NCBI RefSeq assembly: GCF_001436275.1
Contig: NZ_AZEH01000020.1
Span: 248,001-312,000, forward strand
Source: Liquorilactobacillus oeni DSM 19972
GTDB lineage: Bacteria > Bacillota > Bacilli > Lactobacillales > Lactobacillaceae
Direction: 5' to 3'
DNA length: 64,000 bases
In this document: positions 8,427 through 17,100 of the stretch, one piece after another
Layout: each line of letters opens with the position of its first letter
Position numbering within the stretch: position 1 is the first letter of the stretch
The notes under the pieces: generated by a model
Database searches by the model: none
The model's input: only the letters and a program-made list of their open reading frames with translations
What the model was told of the DNA's origin: nothing
Translations under genes and position numbers: made by a program

Positions 8427-10061
8427 TTACTTTTCCCAAATTTTTGTTGTAAAATCACGAATCAGTTTTGGCAAAAATTCAAATGAATATGGTTTGTAAA
8501 CTCGTTCTTTCCACGTGTGTGCTCCCTTGCCGAAGACACCAATATCAACCGCCGGAATATTCAGTGCTCGCATTTTATCATACGGCAGAGGATAAATTTT
8601 TCCAGCAAGCGGGAAATTTTCAGTCAATTTTTTTATTTCATCTTCATTTTCGTCTATCGCTAAATAACTGCTGTCTGACAAATATGGGAAAAATTGTTTC
8701 ATTTTAAAATTTTCTTCCTGCTCGTAATCAGCTAATGCTGCTTTGAGCTTCTGATAAACATGTGAATTTCGTTTAATACTATTATGCGGACAAAACGGAG
8801 GAGCTAAAAACAACACTACTTTTGCTATCCCATCGTTAACTTGTTTGTCCAAATAATCAATCAAAGCAAAACCAACTTCACGCTTATCAAGTTCTTGGTT
8901 CTTCAACCAAAACCCTTGGATCAGTTTATCAACATGGATTCCTGCTTGTTGAAGATAATGCAAGTATTCAGCAAAAGTAAAGACTTTGATTTGGCGATCA
9001 TCTTGAACTGCTGGGAAGGATAACTTATGCAAATATGCTGCCTTCCTTGCTATCAATTCTTTGACTAAAGCCGAACAGTCACTTTGAACAGCCTCTTTTA
9101 ACTGCTGCAAGATTTCAAAAACCGGACGTTTATACGTAAATGTATTGAAATACAGATGTGTAACCTTTGCTGTTTGGACATTGTAAAAATCTTTTTGGTC
9201 ACGTAACAGCAAACATGAAGATGGTAGTATTTCTTCATCTGGAATATCTTCAACAAACTCAGGATTATTGTTGATTAAACTATTGATCCGGCTAGCAACC
9301 AGTGTAGAGTCAATTCCAGAATAGGTATTGCCTACATGAGTCTCGATTCCTTTAATGTAAAAACAGGTTAACGCCTTACCAGCGGCTCCATAGTAGATAT
9401 ACTTCTGTTTATCGCCTTCATATTTTGGACTGATAAAGTCTGTGTTAACGGCAACCTCATAACTTAAGTGCTGTTCTTTCTTTAATCTTTCTAATTCAGT
9501 TAAAGCTGCAATTGCGCCATTATGATCGTTTTCTTCAACACAATTGCCCATAAAAAGCAGATTTCCTTTCAATTCGTCAATATGCTCACTGTAATATAAT
9601 AAGTTAGTCAGGTTAACAGCATCTCCGCTCTTCATATCCAATGCCCCGCGGCCAAATAGCCAATCGCCTGAAAGAGCATCATTTTGGATGTCCGAATCCT
9701 CATTGTAATTTTTAAAATATTCGGCTAATTTATCCGGATTAAGAGCTGCTTCTTTCAAAGCTTCAAAATCATCTATTCCTACAGTATCTATATGTGAATG
9801 ATAGATGACCGTCTTTTTCGCTCCCTTCTTTTTTATAAAAGCAAAAATGTTTTTTCTTCCTAATGAATCTCCTGGAAGTTTCTGGGTCCATACGCAATCA
9901 GGATGCTGTTGAAAAAATGGTAAACTACGTAAGATACTTTCAACTGTTTCTGCAACAGCAACTTCTCCAACAGTTCCATTAACGCTTTTCACACCAACAA
10001 GCGCACGTGTGATAGCTTCAACTTTTTGCGATTCTGACAATAGCTTAAGATCTTGATACAT
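8427..10061 (-). CDS. rocB: M20 family peptidase/deacylase, RocB-like
   Basis: A 544-residue M20 metallopeptidase-fold protein like RocB, the arginine-utilisation protein of Bacillus roc operons. Zinc ligand regions are HSHIDTVG, GRGALDMKSG, GNCVEENDHNG and VNTDF. RocB biochemistry is unsettled; a deacylase or amidohydrolase role is inferred from the fold. It is the first gene of the operon, about 40 bases from the transcription start. ATG at 10059-10061 is preferred to the upstream TTG (10076) because GGAAGTGG lies directly before it. Confidence 0.85.
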   Translation of the reverse strand: MYQDLKLLSESQKVEAITRALVGVKSVNGTVGEVAVAETVESILRSLPFFQQHPDCVWTQKLPGDSLGRKNIFAFIKKKGAKKTVIYHSHIDTVGIDDFEALKEAALNPDKLAEYFKNYNEDSDIQNDALSGDWLFGRGALDMKSGDAVNLTNLLYYSEHIDELKGNLLFMGNCVEENDHNGAIAALTELERLKKEQHLSYEVAVNTDFISPKYEGDKQKYIYYGAAGKALTCFYIKGIETHVGNTYSGIDSTLVASRINSLINNNPEFVEDIPDEEILPSSCLLLRDQKDFYNVQTAKVTHLYFNTFTYKRPVFEILQQLKEAVQSDCSALVKELIARKAAYLHKLSFPAVQDDRQIKVFTFAEYLHYLQQAGIHVDKLIQGFWLKNQELDKREVGFALIDYLDKQVNDGIAKVVLFLAPPFCPHNSIKRNSHVYQKLKAALADYEQEENFKMKQFFPYLSDSSYLAIDENEDEIKKLTENFPLAGKIYPLPYDKMRALNIPAVDIGVFGKGAHTWKERVYKPYSFEFLPKLIRDFTTKIWEK

Positions 10062-10107
10062 ACCTACCACTTCCAAATTATAAAGGATATAATTAAAACT
10101 TAATGAG

Positions 10108-10136
10108 ATTATAATTTCATTTCGATGTCATGTCAA
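10108..10136 (-). promoter_or_regulatory. Consensus sigma-A promoter of the catabolic operon
   Basis: On the minus strand TTGACA (10131-10136) and TATAAT (10108-10113) are separated by exactly 17 bases, a perfect vegetative promoter. With a promoter this strong, control must come from elsewhere. The 150 bases upstream, including TATTAACATGTAAAC (10213-10227), are conserved in the decayed copy near 19550-19790 and are candidates for regulator binding. Confidence 0.85.
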
Positions 10137-10394
10137 TAAATATAACGTTGTAAAAACAGCAAAAATTGTTGATTTCAAAAGTTTTAACATATAGACCAAT
10201 TATTATTATGTATAAAATCGCATTGTTACGGTTTACATGTTAATATATATTCCTAATTATGGTTATGGTAATCAAGATAAATTTTTGATGTTTATTATTT
10301 CAAGTCTTTCAAGTTTAACCCGCTAGTTAAAATCACTTTCTTATGTTATATTCCCTAACATACAAAAATTATGTGTCACTATTATTAGTCTGGC

Positions 10395-10426
10395 AAGACT
10401 GCTGTCCAAAAGCAGTGTTGGTCTTT
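10395..10426 (+). promoter_or_regulatory. Terminator-like hairpin in the leader of the hydroxyacid dehydrogenase gene
   Basis: CTGCT (10399-10403) and AGCAG (10411-10415), with outer AAGA/TCTT pairing, are followed by a short T-run, about 40 bases before the start codon. It could attenuate transcription entering the gene from the 10140-10390 region. No known riboswitch was recognised in that AT-rich stretch. Confidence 0.35.
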
Positions 10427-10462
10427 TCACTAGTACACGATTCTTTAAAAGGAGTAGATTAA

Positions 10463-11470
10463 ATGAAGGTTATTATCTCAGACTATGCGGTATCAATGAT
10501 GGAAGATCACGACTACGAATTTAAAATTTTAAAACAGGATCATCCCGACTGGACCATTAAAAGCATTACTTATGATCCTGAAAATTTAACTAAATTTAAT
10601 ACTGAATTGTTCGATGCGGATGCACTGATTACAGCATTTATTCCTGTAAATTCCCAGTTATTCGATAAAGCTCCTAAGCTAAAGCTAGTTTCAATCAATG
10701 CAATGGGGTTTGATAAAGTAGATCTAAAGTCTGCAGCAGAACATGGTGTCCGCGTATGCGCAGTCTCCGATTATTGCAGTGAAGATGTAGCTGAGTTTAC
10801 TCTTTCTTTGATGCTTAGTCTGACAAAGCAACTAAAGGCTTATAGCAAGATTCTCAGTAGCGATCATCTGTGGAAATATAGTGCACTGCCTGCACAAAAA
10901 AGGCTTTCCAAACAAACATTGGGTATTTTCGGCCTTGGTAAGATTGGTCAAAAGGTTGCACGAATGGCAAAAGGATTTGGGATGAAAATACTCGCTTATG
11001 ATCCCTATCTTCCTCCTGAAATAGCAGCGAACCTTGGGGTTACACCAGCATCTGCAACACAAATCTATAAAGAAGCTGATATAGTTACTAATCATATGCG
11101 TTTAACAGCAAATAATCGTTACTTTTTCAATAAAGATGCGTTCAACCAGATGGGACAAGGACAGCGCCCGTTTTTTATCAATGTTGCGCGTGGTGAAAGT
11201 GTTGATGAAAATGCTTTACTTCAGGCGTTAGATAAAAGTTTAATCAAAGGAGCCGGTCTGGATGTTCTTTCATCCGAAAACCCTGACTTAGAGAATCAAC
11301 CATTATTAAAATTTCCAAATGTTATTTTGACACCGCACACTGCCTTTTATTCGATCAACTCAATAGCTGAGTTGCAGCGTATTTCGTGTCAAAATGTTAT
11401 CAATTTTTTTGAAAAAAAATTTGAGTGTATCACCAATTTTATAGATGAGAGACAAGAAGTAACGAAATAG
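10463..11470 (+). CDS. D-isomer-specific 2-hydroxyacid dehydrogenase
   Basis: A 335-residue NAD-dependent 2-hydroxyacid dehydrogenase of the D-isomer/phosphoglycerate dehydrogenase family. The Rossmann motif GLGKIGQKVAR lies near residue 155, the substrate arginine in NVARGESVDENAL, and the catalytic histidine in LTPHTAFYS. Such enzymes interconvert 2-oxo and D-2-hydroxy acids, so it could reduce oxo acids made by the neighbouring aminotransferases. It is transcribed divergently from the operon and preceded by AAAGGAG. The exact substrate is not predictable. Confidence 0.9.
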   Translation: MKVIISDYAVSMMEDHDYEFKILKQDHPDWTIKSITYDPENLTKFNTELFDADALITAFIPVNSQLFDKAPKLKLVSINAMGFDKVDLKSAAEHGVRVCAVSDYCSEDVAEFTLSLMLSLTKQLKAYSKILSSDHLWKYSALPAQKRLSKQTLGIFGLGKIGQKVARMAKGFGMKILAYDPYLPPEIAANLGVTPASATQIYKEADIVTNHMRLTANNRYFFNKDAFNQMGQGQRPFFINVARGESVDENALLQALDKSLIKGAGLDVLSSENPDLENQPLLKFPNVILTPHTAFYSINSIAELQRISCQNVINFFEKKFECITNFIDERQEVTK

Positions 11471-11495
11471 GTTTTGATATCTTACCAAGAAAAAA

Positions 11496-11565
11496 GGGCT
11501 GGGGCAAAAATTATATTTTGCCGTAGCCCTTTATTTTAATCTGTAGTATACGAATTAACGTGTTT
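11496..11565 (+). terminator. Terminator with conserved tail, dispersed repeat copy 2
   Basis: The stem GGGCT..GGGCAAAA/TTTTGCC..AGCCC (11496-11529) runs into TTTATTTT and the tail CTGTAGTATACGAATTAAC. It ends the hydroxyacid dehydrogenase transcript and shares its tail with the element at 2351-2416. Confidence 0.75.
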
Positions 11566-11749
11566 CAATAGTCAATGTTTCCTACTTAACTGCGAATTAT
11601 TCATTATTCATACCAAGTAATTAAAACTATATTCACAATTCGTAGTAAACCTAATGACTGTTGGCACCTTCTTTTTAAACCGCTAAACTTATCCAGAAAG
11701 AAAAAAATATCAACCGCACTGTAAAACATTTTTGTAAAATGTTCGCTTT

Positions 11750-11780
11750 AAAACATTTTTATTGTTTAAAAATGTTTTTT
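11750..11780 (+). promoter_or_regulatory. Hairpin with T-run upstream of the MFS gene
   Basis: AAAACATTTTT (11750-11760) pairs with AAAAATGTTTT (11768-11778) and a T-run follows. A further partial copy of AAAACATTTTT lies at 11723-11733, so the region is internally repetitive. It could be a leader attenuator or an AT-rich terminator; TATAAT-like boxes lie on both sides. Confidence 0.35.
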
Positions 11781-11896
11781 AATATGATATCATTTTAAAT
11801 ATACTAACAATAATGGCTATCTAAGTTATAATTGTTCGTATATAAAAATATACTTTCTTTTAAACCTACTGGTTAACTTATATGGAGGAATCAAAC

Positions 11897-13135
11897 TTGA
11901 AAATAAATCGATATATGGTCGCAACTGCAGGCGTCGTATTACATCTAATGATCGGCTCAGTTTACGCGTGGAGTGTTTTTACTAATCCTATTGCAAAACA
12001 AACCGGCTGGTCAGAATCCTCAGTTGCATTTGCTTTTAGTATTGCTATTTTCTTCCTGGGAATGTCCGCCGCTTTTATGGGAAGGGTCGTTGAAAAATTC
12101 GGTCCCAGATTAACAGGCATAATTGCCAGTGTTCTTTATGGTTCCGGGACCATTCTAACAGGTTTGGCCATCCATCAAGACTCAATCTGGATGTTATACA
12201 TTTCGTATGGCGTCATCGGTGGTTTAGGTCTTGGTTCAGGCTATGTGACTCCGGTATCTACAATTATTAAGTGGTTTCCCGATAGGCGTGGGTTATCAAC
12301 AGGATTGGCTATTATGGGATTCGGTTTTGCAGCAATGTTAACTGGACCGATTGCCCAACAATTGATGGCAAGCGTCGGCTTAGAACAGACTTTTTATTTA
12401 TTAGGAACATTTTATTTCTTAATCATGCTTTGTGCATCCCAATTTATTATTCGCCCCGCTGATAAAACTTTAACACAACAAACAGATAAAACTCCTAATC
12501 AAGGTACCCGTTTAACTACCGGTCCTGAGTTAACCGCTAATCAAGCTCTCAAAACAAAATCGTTCGTATTTCTTTGGATAATGTTTTTCATTAACATAAC
12601 ATGCGGAATTGGGCTTGTATCAGCAGCTTCCCCTATGGCTCAAGATATGACAGGTATGTCAGCTCAAGCAGCAGCTATTATGGTTGGAGTTATCGGGCTC
12701 TTCAATGGATTTGGCCGTTTAATATGGGCAACCCTTTCTGATTACATCGGCCGACCTGCTACTTTTAGTGCTATCTTCATTCTGGATGTTGCTATGCTGT
12801 CATTAATTCTATCTTTTCAATCACAAATAACTTTTGTACTAGCTTTATGTTTGTTGATGACTTGCTATGGTGCCGGCTTTTCTGTTATCCCAGCTTACCT
12901 TGGAGATATCTTCGGAACCAAAGAGCTGGGAGCTGTTCATGGTTATGTACTCACTGCATGGGCTGCAGCGGGAATTGTTGGCCCGTTGCTTCTTTCTTTA
13001 ACACATCAGTTATTTCATAATTACACTCTAACCTTGGCTGTGTTTATTTTAGTCGATCTGCTAGCTTTATTAATTTCATTTCTGATTCGCCGTAACTTTG
13101 CTCCAGTTACAAAGTTAGCTAATAATAAGTTATAA
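11897..13135 (+). CDS. MFS transporter, OFA (oxalate/formate antiporter-like) family
   Basis: A major facilitator of about 412 residues and twelve hydrophobic segments, with the OFA-type beginning (GSVYAWSVFTNPIAKQTGWS) and the cytoplasmic loop FPDRRGLSTGLAIMGFGF. OFA proteins move small mono- or dicarboxylates; the ligand here is unknown. TTG at 11897 is the likely start: GGAGG (11884-11888) is correctly spaced for it, whereas the ATG at 11882 overlaps that Shine-Dalgarno. It is followed by a strong terminator and stands alone. Confidence 0.9.
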   Translation: MKINRYMVATAGVVLHLMIGSVYAWSVFTNPIAKQTGWSESSVAFAFSIAIFFLGMSAAFMGRVVEKFGPRLTGIIASVLYGSGTILTGLAIHQDSIWMLYISYGVIGGLGLGSGYVTPVSTIIKWFPDRRGLSTGLAIMGFGFAAMLTGPIAQQLMASVGLEQTFYLLGTFYFLIMLCASQFIIRPADKTLTQQTDKTPNQGTRLTTGPELTANQALKTKSFVFLWIMFFINITCGIGLVSAASPMAQDMTGMSAQAAAIMVGVIGLFNGFGRLIWATLSDYIGRPATFSAIFILDVAMLSLILSFQSQITFVLALCLLMTCYGAGFSVIPAYLGDIFGTKELGAVHGYVLTAWAAAGIVGPLLLSLTHQLFHNYTLTLAVFILVDLLALLISFLIRRNFAPVTKLANNKL

Positions 13136-13147
13136 GTTAGCAAATAA

Positions 13148-13187
13148 AAACCCCCAACGAAAGATATTTCAATTTCGTTGGGGGTTT
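13148..13187. terminator. Bidirectional terminator
   Basis: A perfect stem AAACCCCCAACGAAA/TTTCGTTGGGGGTTT between two convergent genes, with A- and T-runs on both sides, so it can serve both the MFS gene (plus) and the DUF975 gene (minus). Confidence 0.92.
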
Positions 13188-13212
13188 TAACGTTATCCAA
13201 AAACTTAATTTT

Positions 13213-14190
13213 TTATCTTTTTTTGTAGGCTTCACCAGTTAATTGAGCAACTGGTTTGAAAGTTTTACGAAAAGCCGTTTCTAATAGCTTCTGATTTTTA
13301 TGTTGCGCATAGAACTTTACCAAAACCAATTGAAAAAGCGGCAGATAGAAACAGACTCCCAAGACTCCAATAACCGGGCCGCCATAAATCATAATCGGTT
13401 CCCAAATGTAAAAGCCAAAGTACGTTACTGCCCCCCAAATGGCACCCCAGAGTGCTAAGGGAATCACTGCCAACACTAATTGTCCCAACAAATTACCTTT
13501 GTTCCCCTTCATAAATCTCTGACTGGCTTTTAAAGCGTAGCGTTGCGATTGGCCTAAAAAATGTGGCTGGTATTCTCTGTATAGAAAAATCGCTTGTGAG
13601 TAATCCAAGCTCTTCCGCACCAAAATTAAAAAGCCAGCTGCTTGTAGACAATGAACTACTATTTGATTGCTGCCAAACAAAGACTGCAGAATCATTACTG
13701 GCAATAACCACAAAAAGATAAACAAACTGTTATAAGCATATAGGCGCAATAACTGGTTCTTATTCATCTGCTTGATTCGCCGCCATGTATCCTGAAAACT
13801 GACTTTAAGCTGCGCTCCTTGATCAACATCTTGTAAACCAAACTGGAGTGCAACTACTATATAAAAAGCAAAAACTTCTAAAATAATCAATAATACCAGA
13901 CTAATGATAACTGCTGACATTCCAAGTAAAACTGACCAATAGTTTGAACTGCCATACATCAATAACATTACCATTGATACCAGCGAAGACAGACCAAATT
14001 TAAAAATTAATGCATCAATCAGAAACAAAACAGAAAAAACAATTGTCATAACAACATATATTGATCCAACAGTTAACCAGTTATTTTTCACTTGCGGCTT
14101 TAATTCATTTAGATAATCCTTGATAGATTCCTTCAAGCTTTTTTTCACAATGTACAACCCCATTTTCGTTAATTCTTGCTTAATTTTCAA
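13213..14190 (-). CDS. DUF975-like integral membrane protein
   Basis: A membrane protein of up to 325 residues with about six hydrophobic segments. The stretch ALKASQRFMKGNKGNLLGQL resembles the conserved S-x-x-x-M-x-G-x-K segment of DUF975 proteins, whose function is unknown. The start is unclear: TTG (14190), ATG (14163) and a nearby GTG are all in frame and none has a good Shine-Dalgarno. It is a single-gene unit, with no partner that hints at a role. Confidence 0.75.
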   Translation of the reverse strand: MKIKQELTKMGLYIVKKSLKESIKDYLNELKPQVKNNWLTVGSIYVVMTIVFSVLFLIDALIFKFGLSSLVSMVMLLMYGSSNYWSVLLGMSAVIISLVLLIILEVFAFYIVVALQFGLQDVDQGAQLKVSFQDTWRRIKQMNKNQLLRLYAYNSLFIFLWLLPVMILQSLFGSNQIVVHCLQAAGFLILVRKSLDYSQAIFLYREYQPHFLGQSQRYALKASQRFMKGNKGNLLGQLVLAVIPLALWGAIWGAVTYFGFYIWEPIMIYGGPVIGVLGVCFYLPLFQLVLVKFYAQHKNQKLLETAFRKTFKPVAQLTGEAYKKR

Positions 14191-14299
14191 GCAATATATT
14201 CATCTTAGCATAAAATAGTTGCCATCATCATCATTAACGAAAATGTTCAAAAAACTATTACATCGTGTTCATTAAAAAATCAATCTTTTTCATGTCTTA

Positions 14300-14315
14300 T
14301 GTTTCACGTGAAACA
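14300..14315. promoter_or_regulatory. parS centromere site
   Basis: The 16-base palindrome TGTTTCACGTGAAACA matches the bacterial ParB-binding parS consensus exactly. It lies in a non-coding stretch, as expected for a Spo0J/ParB site close to the replication origin. Confidence 0.9.
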
Positions 14316-14364
14316 AAGATATAGCGAAGAAATTAATATTTCCCTGTTTTTTCAGTGCTTTATT

Positions 14365-14400
14365 ACACAAAAAGTGATGCAACATTGTCACTTTTTGTGT
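14365..14400 (-). terminator. Terminator after the alpha/beta hydrolase gene
   Basis: A 13-bp perfect stem ACACAAAAAGTGA/TCACTTTTTGTGT with a 10-base loop lies 47 bases downstream of the hydrolase stop codon. Confidence 0.75.
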
Positions 14401-14446
14401 ATTAGCAGATCTATTTCAAAACTACATAAATAATATCCAATTGATA

Positions 14447-15163
14447 TTAACCTTTTTGTGTTTTAAGCCATTCTAATGCAAGCGGAAACCATTGTGCCAT
14501 ATGTGGATCATAGCTGCTTTTATCAACTGCCTGCACATATTTATTAGCTAAGCTGACTCCATGATTCCCTGTACTAAACTCATGAAGCTCAAAACTGACC
14601 TTGTTAGCAGCTAAAGCAGCTGTATAAGGCCCAATATGCTCATTATAAGGCGCTATTTTGTCTTTGATAGAGCCAAAAATGAATGTTGGCGGTGTTTGCG
14701 AATTAACGGAACGTGTCACATCTCTGCTTTTGATCCCCAAGTTTTCATCTAAAGCAGCCGTTATTACCGGGTATCCCAGTAAAGTAAATTTAACTTTACT
14801 TTCCTTTTGATTAGCATAATCCGCAGCTAATTGCCCACCGGCAGAAAAACCGATAGTCCCTAACTTTTCAAGATCCAGGTTTAAACTTTGTGCCCTTTTT
14901 TGAATGAACTCAAATACTTGTGATACTGTTTCAAACGCTGCGGCATAACTTTTTTTATCTTTTATCGGATAATGAACTACAAAAGCTTGAAAAGCATTTG
15001 TTGCAAATTTTAAAGCAACTCTTTCTGAATCCTTATCATTAATCGTACTATATCCTCCTCCAGGTATAATGACAATTCCCGGCAGCGGCGCATTACTAAC
15101 ACTTAAGTACAGATCTAAAGAAGTTCCAAGTTTCTTATTCAAAATTACTTTTTCAACTTTCAC
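14447..15163 (-). CDS. Alpha/beta hydrolase (esterase/acetylesterase type)
   Basis: A 238-residue alpha/beta hydrolase of the BD-FAE/acetyl xylan esterase type. The oxyanion strand is IVIIPGGGYS, the nucleophile elbow is GFSAGG and the catalytic histidine lies in STGNHGVSLA. There is no signal peptide, so the enzyme is cytoplasmic. The GTG start at 15163 follows AAAGGGAG by ten bases. It is transcribed alone, and the natural substrate (a carbohydrate or other small ester) is unknown. Confidence 0.88.
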   Translation of the reverse strand: MKVEKVILNKKLGTSLDLYLSVSNAPLPGIVIIPGGGYSTINDKDSERVALKFATNAFQAFVVHYPIKDKKSYAAAFETVSQVFEFIQKRAQSLNLDLEKLGTIGFSAGGQLAADYANQKESKVKFTLLGYPVITAALDENLGIKSRDVTRSVNSQTPPTFIFGSIKDKIAPYNEHIGPYTAALAANKVSFELHEFSTGNHGVSLANKYVQAVDKSSYDPHMAQWFPLALEWLKTQKG

Positions 15164-15481
15164 TATAATTATCTCCCTTTAAAATTAGACAAAGCCTGAT
15201 AGGAATTCATTATTTTGCAGTAAACAACTTTCAACAAGTTAATTATAAAACTAATCCGACAGTAATCCTCCATTTTTTACTTTTTATTAATTAACAATAG
15301 TTTTCGTAGTTTCCCTTATAATCCTTACTTTTTTGAATTCTTACCTTCTCGATCTAAACCTTAACTTTCAGCTACTATTAACGTTTTAAAAACAAATTGT
15401 AAACGATTGTTTAATACCCCCGCTTTATTATTAACAATAGCAACAAACAACTTATTGTAAAAATTAAAGGGGTTATCAAAT
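15164..15481. other. AT-rich intergenic region between divergent genes
   Basis: A 318-base spacer holding the leaders of the esterase and acyltransferase genes. I see several copies of TTAACAATAG and a weak catabolite-operator-like string near 15399, but nothing convincing. Confidence 0.4.
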
Positions 15482-16813
15482 ATGACAACAACTAAAGATA
15501 GAACCTATCAAGATCTATTTAAAACTAAAAATGGCAAAACATACCTTACTGAACTTCCAACAGTTGCTAAAATTATTTCTGGTCAATCTTTCCTTTATCG
15601 TCAACAAGGTGCACGTAGTATGATTCTTGATATCCGATTAACGGCAGAAATTGATCGTCAACTGCTTCAAGTGGCAGTCGAGCGTTCTTTAAAACGTTAT
15701 CTCTATTTGACCGGTAAGTTGATAGAAAAAAATGGTACTTATTACTTAGTACACAACACCCTTCCGATTGTTATAGCACAACATACTGTTTTTCGTTCTT
15801 TAGGTACCAAAGAAGTCAATTATCACCTAATTGACATTACTTTTAAACACAAACGTTTATTTATCTCCTACCACCATGCTTTAGTTGATGGCAGAGGAAT
15901 TCTCCCTTTCATGAAAACATTGCTCTATTACTACCTATCTTTTAAAAACGGTCAACTCTTAAGTGTTCCACAAATCAATTTAGCAAATGACTTACTAACA
16001 CCTGATGAAATGAAGGAACCTTTCACTAATCTACCTATGTTAAAGCTAACTGCTGATGTTCTAAAAAAGAAAAAACAAAAACCGTATCATTTAAGTGAAG
16101 CCACGGCTTTTGATCCTCAAGCAGCAAGCTATAGATATGAGTTAGCGATTGATCAAATTAGCTTTATGCCTTTTGCAAAAGCGCATAATGCGACCCCGGC
16201 AATTGCTATTGGAATTATGTTAGCACAAGCTATTCGCCGTGCTCACTCAGAGTCTACAGACCCAGTTGTTGTCAATCTAGCCAACGATCTTCGTTCAGGT
16301 ATTACCTATCAAAAAACATTCAGAAACTGTGTTAACAGCATCGCATTTCCTATCAATGCTGCAATAACATCCAATAGTGAGTTTACTAGAGTTGCGACTG
16401 CGTTTAGAGAACAGATTAAATTGCAAAAAAGACCCGAAAGTATTCGTGAAACTATTAATAGTATGTTAAAACTGTTTAACAAGTTAGATAATTGCACAAG
16501 TTTGCTAGAGAAACAAAAAATGATGGCTTTTTTTGACACTAACTTAGTCGATACTTTTATTCTTAGTTATAGTGGCCAATTAAAATTGGGAACGCTTGAA
16601 AAATATATAAATGAAATCCACACTTATATGAGTGGGACTAATGGTCTATCAGTACAAATGCTCACAGCTAACCAAAAACTTTTTATTGATTTGATTCAAA
16701 GTTTCCCTAGTGAAATTTACGTAAAAACATTCATAGATATCTTGAACGAAAATCATATTAAATATACTAATGGTGGTAAAAATATTTTTCAAACACCTCA
16801 TTCTGCATTTTAA
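15482..16813 (+). CDS. Condensation-domain/acetyltransferase-fold acyltransferase
   Basis: A 443-residue free-standing protein of the CoA-dependent acyltransferase/NRPS condensation superfamily. The full catalytic motif HHALVDG is at residues 131-137, with the catalytic histidine at 132. The N-terminal half resembles alcohol acetyltransferase-like or wax ester/phthiodiolone transferase proteins. No NRPS, PKS or carrier-protein gene is near, so it probably acts on a CoA-linked acyl donor and a small hydroxyl or amino acceptor; this is inferred. It has its own Shine-Dalgarno (AAAGGGG) and faces the region 2 operon. Confidence 0.75.
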   Translation: MTTTKDRTYQDLFKTKNGKTYLTELPTVAKIISGQSFLYRQQGARSMILDIRLTAEIDRQLLQVAVERSLKRYLYLTGKLIEKNGTYYLVHNTLPIVIAQHTVFRSLGTKEVNYHLIDITFKHKRLFISYHHALVDGRGILPFMKTLLYYYLSFKNGQLLSVPQINLANDLLTPDEMKEPFTNLPMLKLTADVLKKKKQKPYHLSEATAFDPQAASYRYELAIDQISFMPFAKAHNATPAIAIGIMLAQAIRRAHSESTDPVVVNLANDLRSGITYQKTFRNCVNSIAFPINAAITSNSEFTRVATAFREQIKLQKRPESIRETINSMLKLFNKLDNCTSLLEKQKMMAFFDTNLVDTFILSYSGQLKLGTLEKYINEIHTYMSGTNGLSVQMLTANQKLFIDLIQSFPSEIYVKTFIDILNENHIKYTNGGKNIFQTPHSAF

Positions 16814-16862
16814 CAACGATTGTTTATGATATAGGCTTGCATAATATAAGTAGATGAGATTA

Positions 16863-16913
16863 TAAAAAAGAAGTAGCGCATCAGGAACTCCTATTTCCTG
16901 ATGTGCTACTTCT
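16863..16913 (-). terminator. Terminator of the ornithine cyclodeaminase/binding-protein unit
   Basis: A 19-bp near-perfect stem (AGAAGTAGCGCATCAGGAA at 16869-16887 against 16895-16913) with a T-run on the minus strand. It lies 188 bases downstream of the binding-protein stop codon and may also stop the converging acyltransferase transcript. Confidence 0.8.
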
Positions 16914-17100
16914 AAATCCTTGAATACACAAACACAGTACATAAATCATCCAAAGGGATGTGCCACACATGGCTAACCAAATATTTTTAACAACAAATTC
17001 GCACGGCTTTCAATTATACGTACCTAAATTAATCATATTTACCACCAATATTTTCGATACATTGTATTAAGTTTAGAATTACTTATAATTTTCTTATATT

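Noticed and set aside
10140-10390. T-box or amino acid riboswitch upstream of the hydroxyacid dehydrogenase gene
   Set aside because: No T-box sequence or other known aptamer core was seen; only one weak hairpin near 10400.
15395-15412. Catabolite operator (cre) before the acyltransferase gene
   Set aside because: The string TGTAAACGATTGTT matches only the left half of the consensus.
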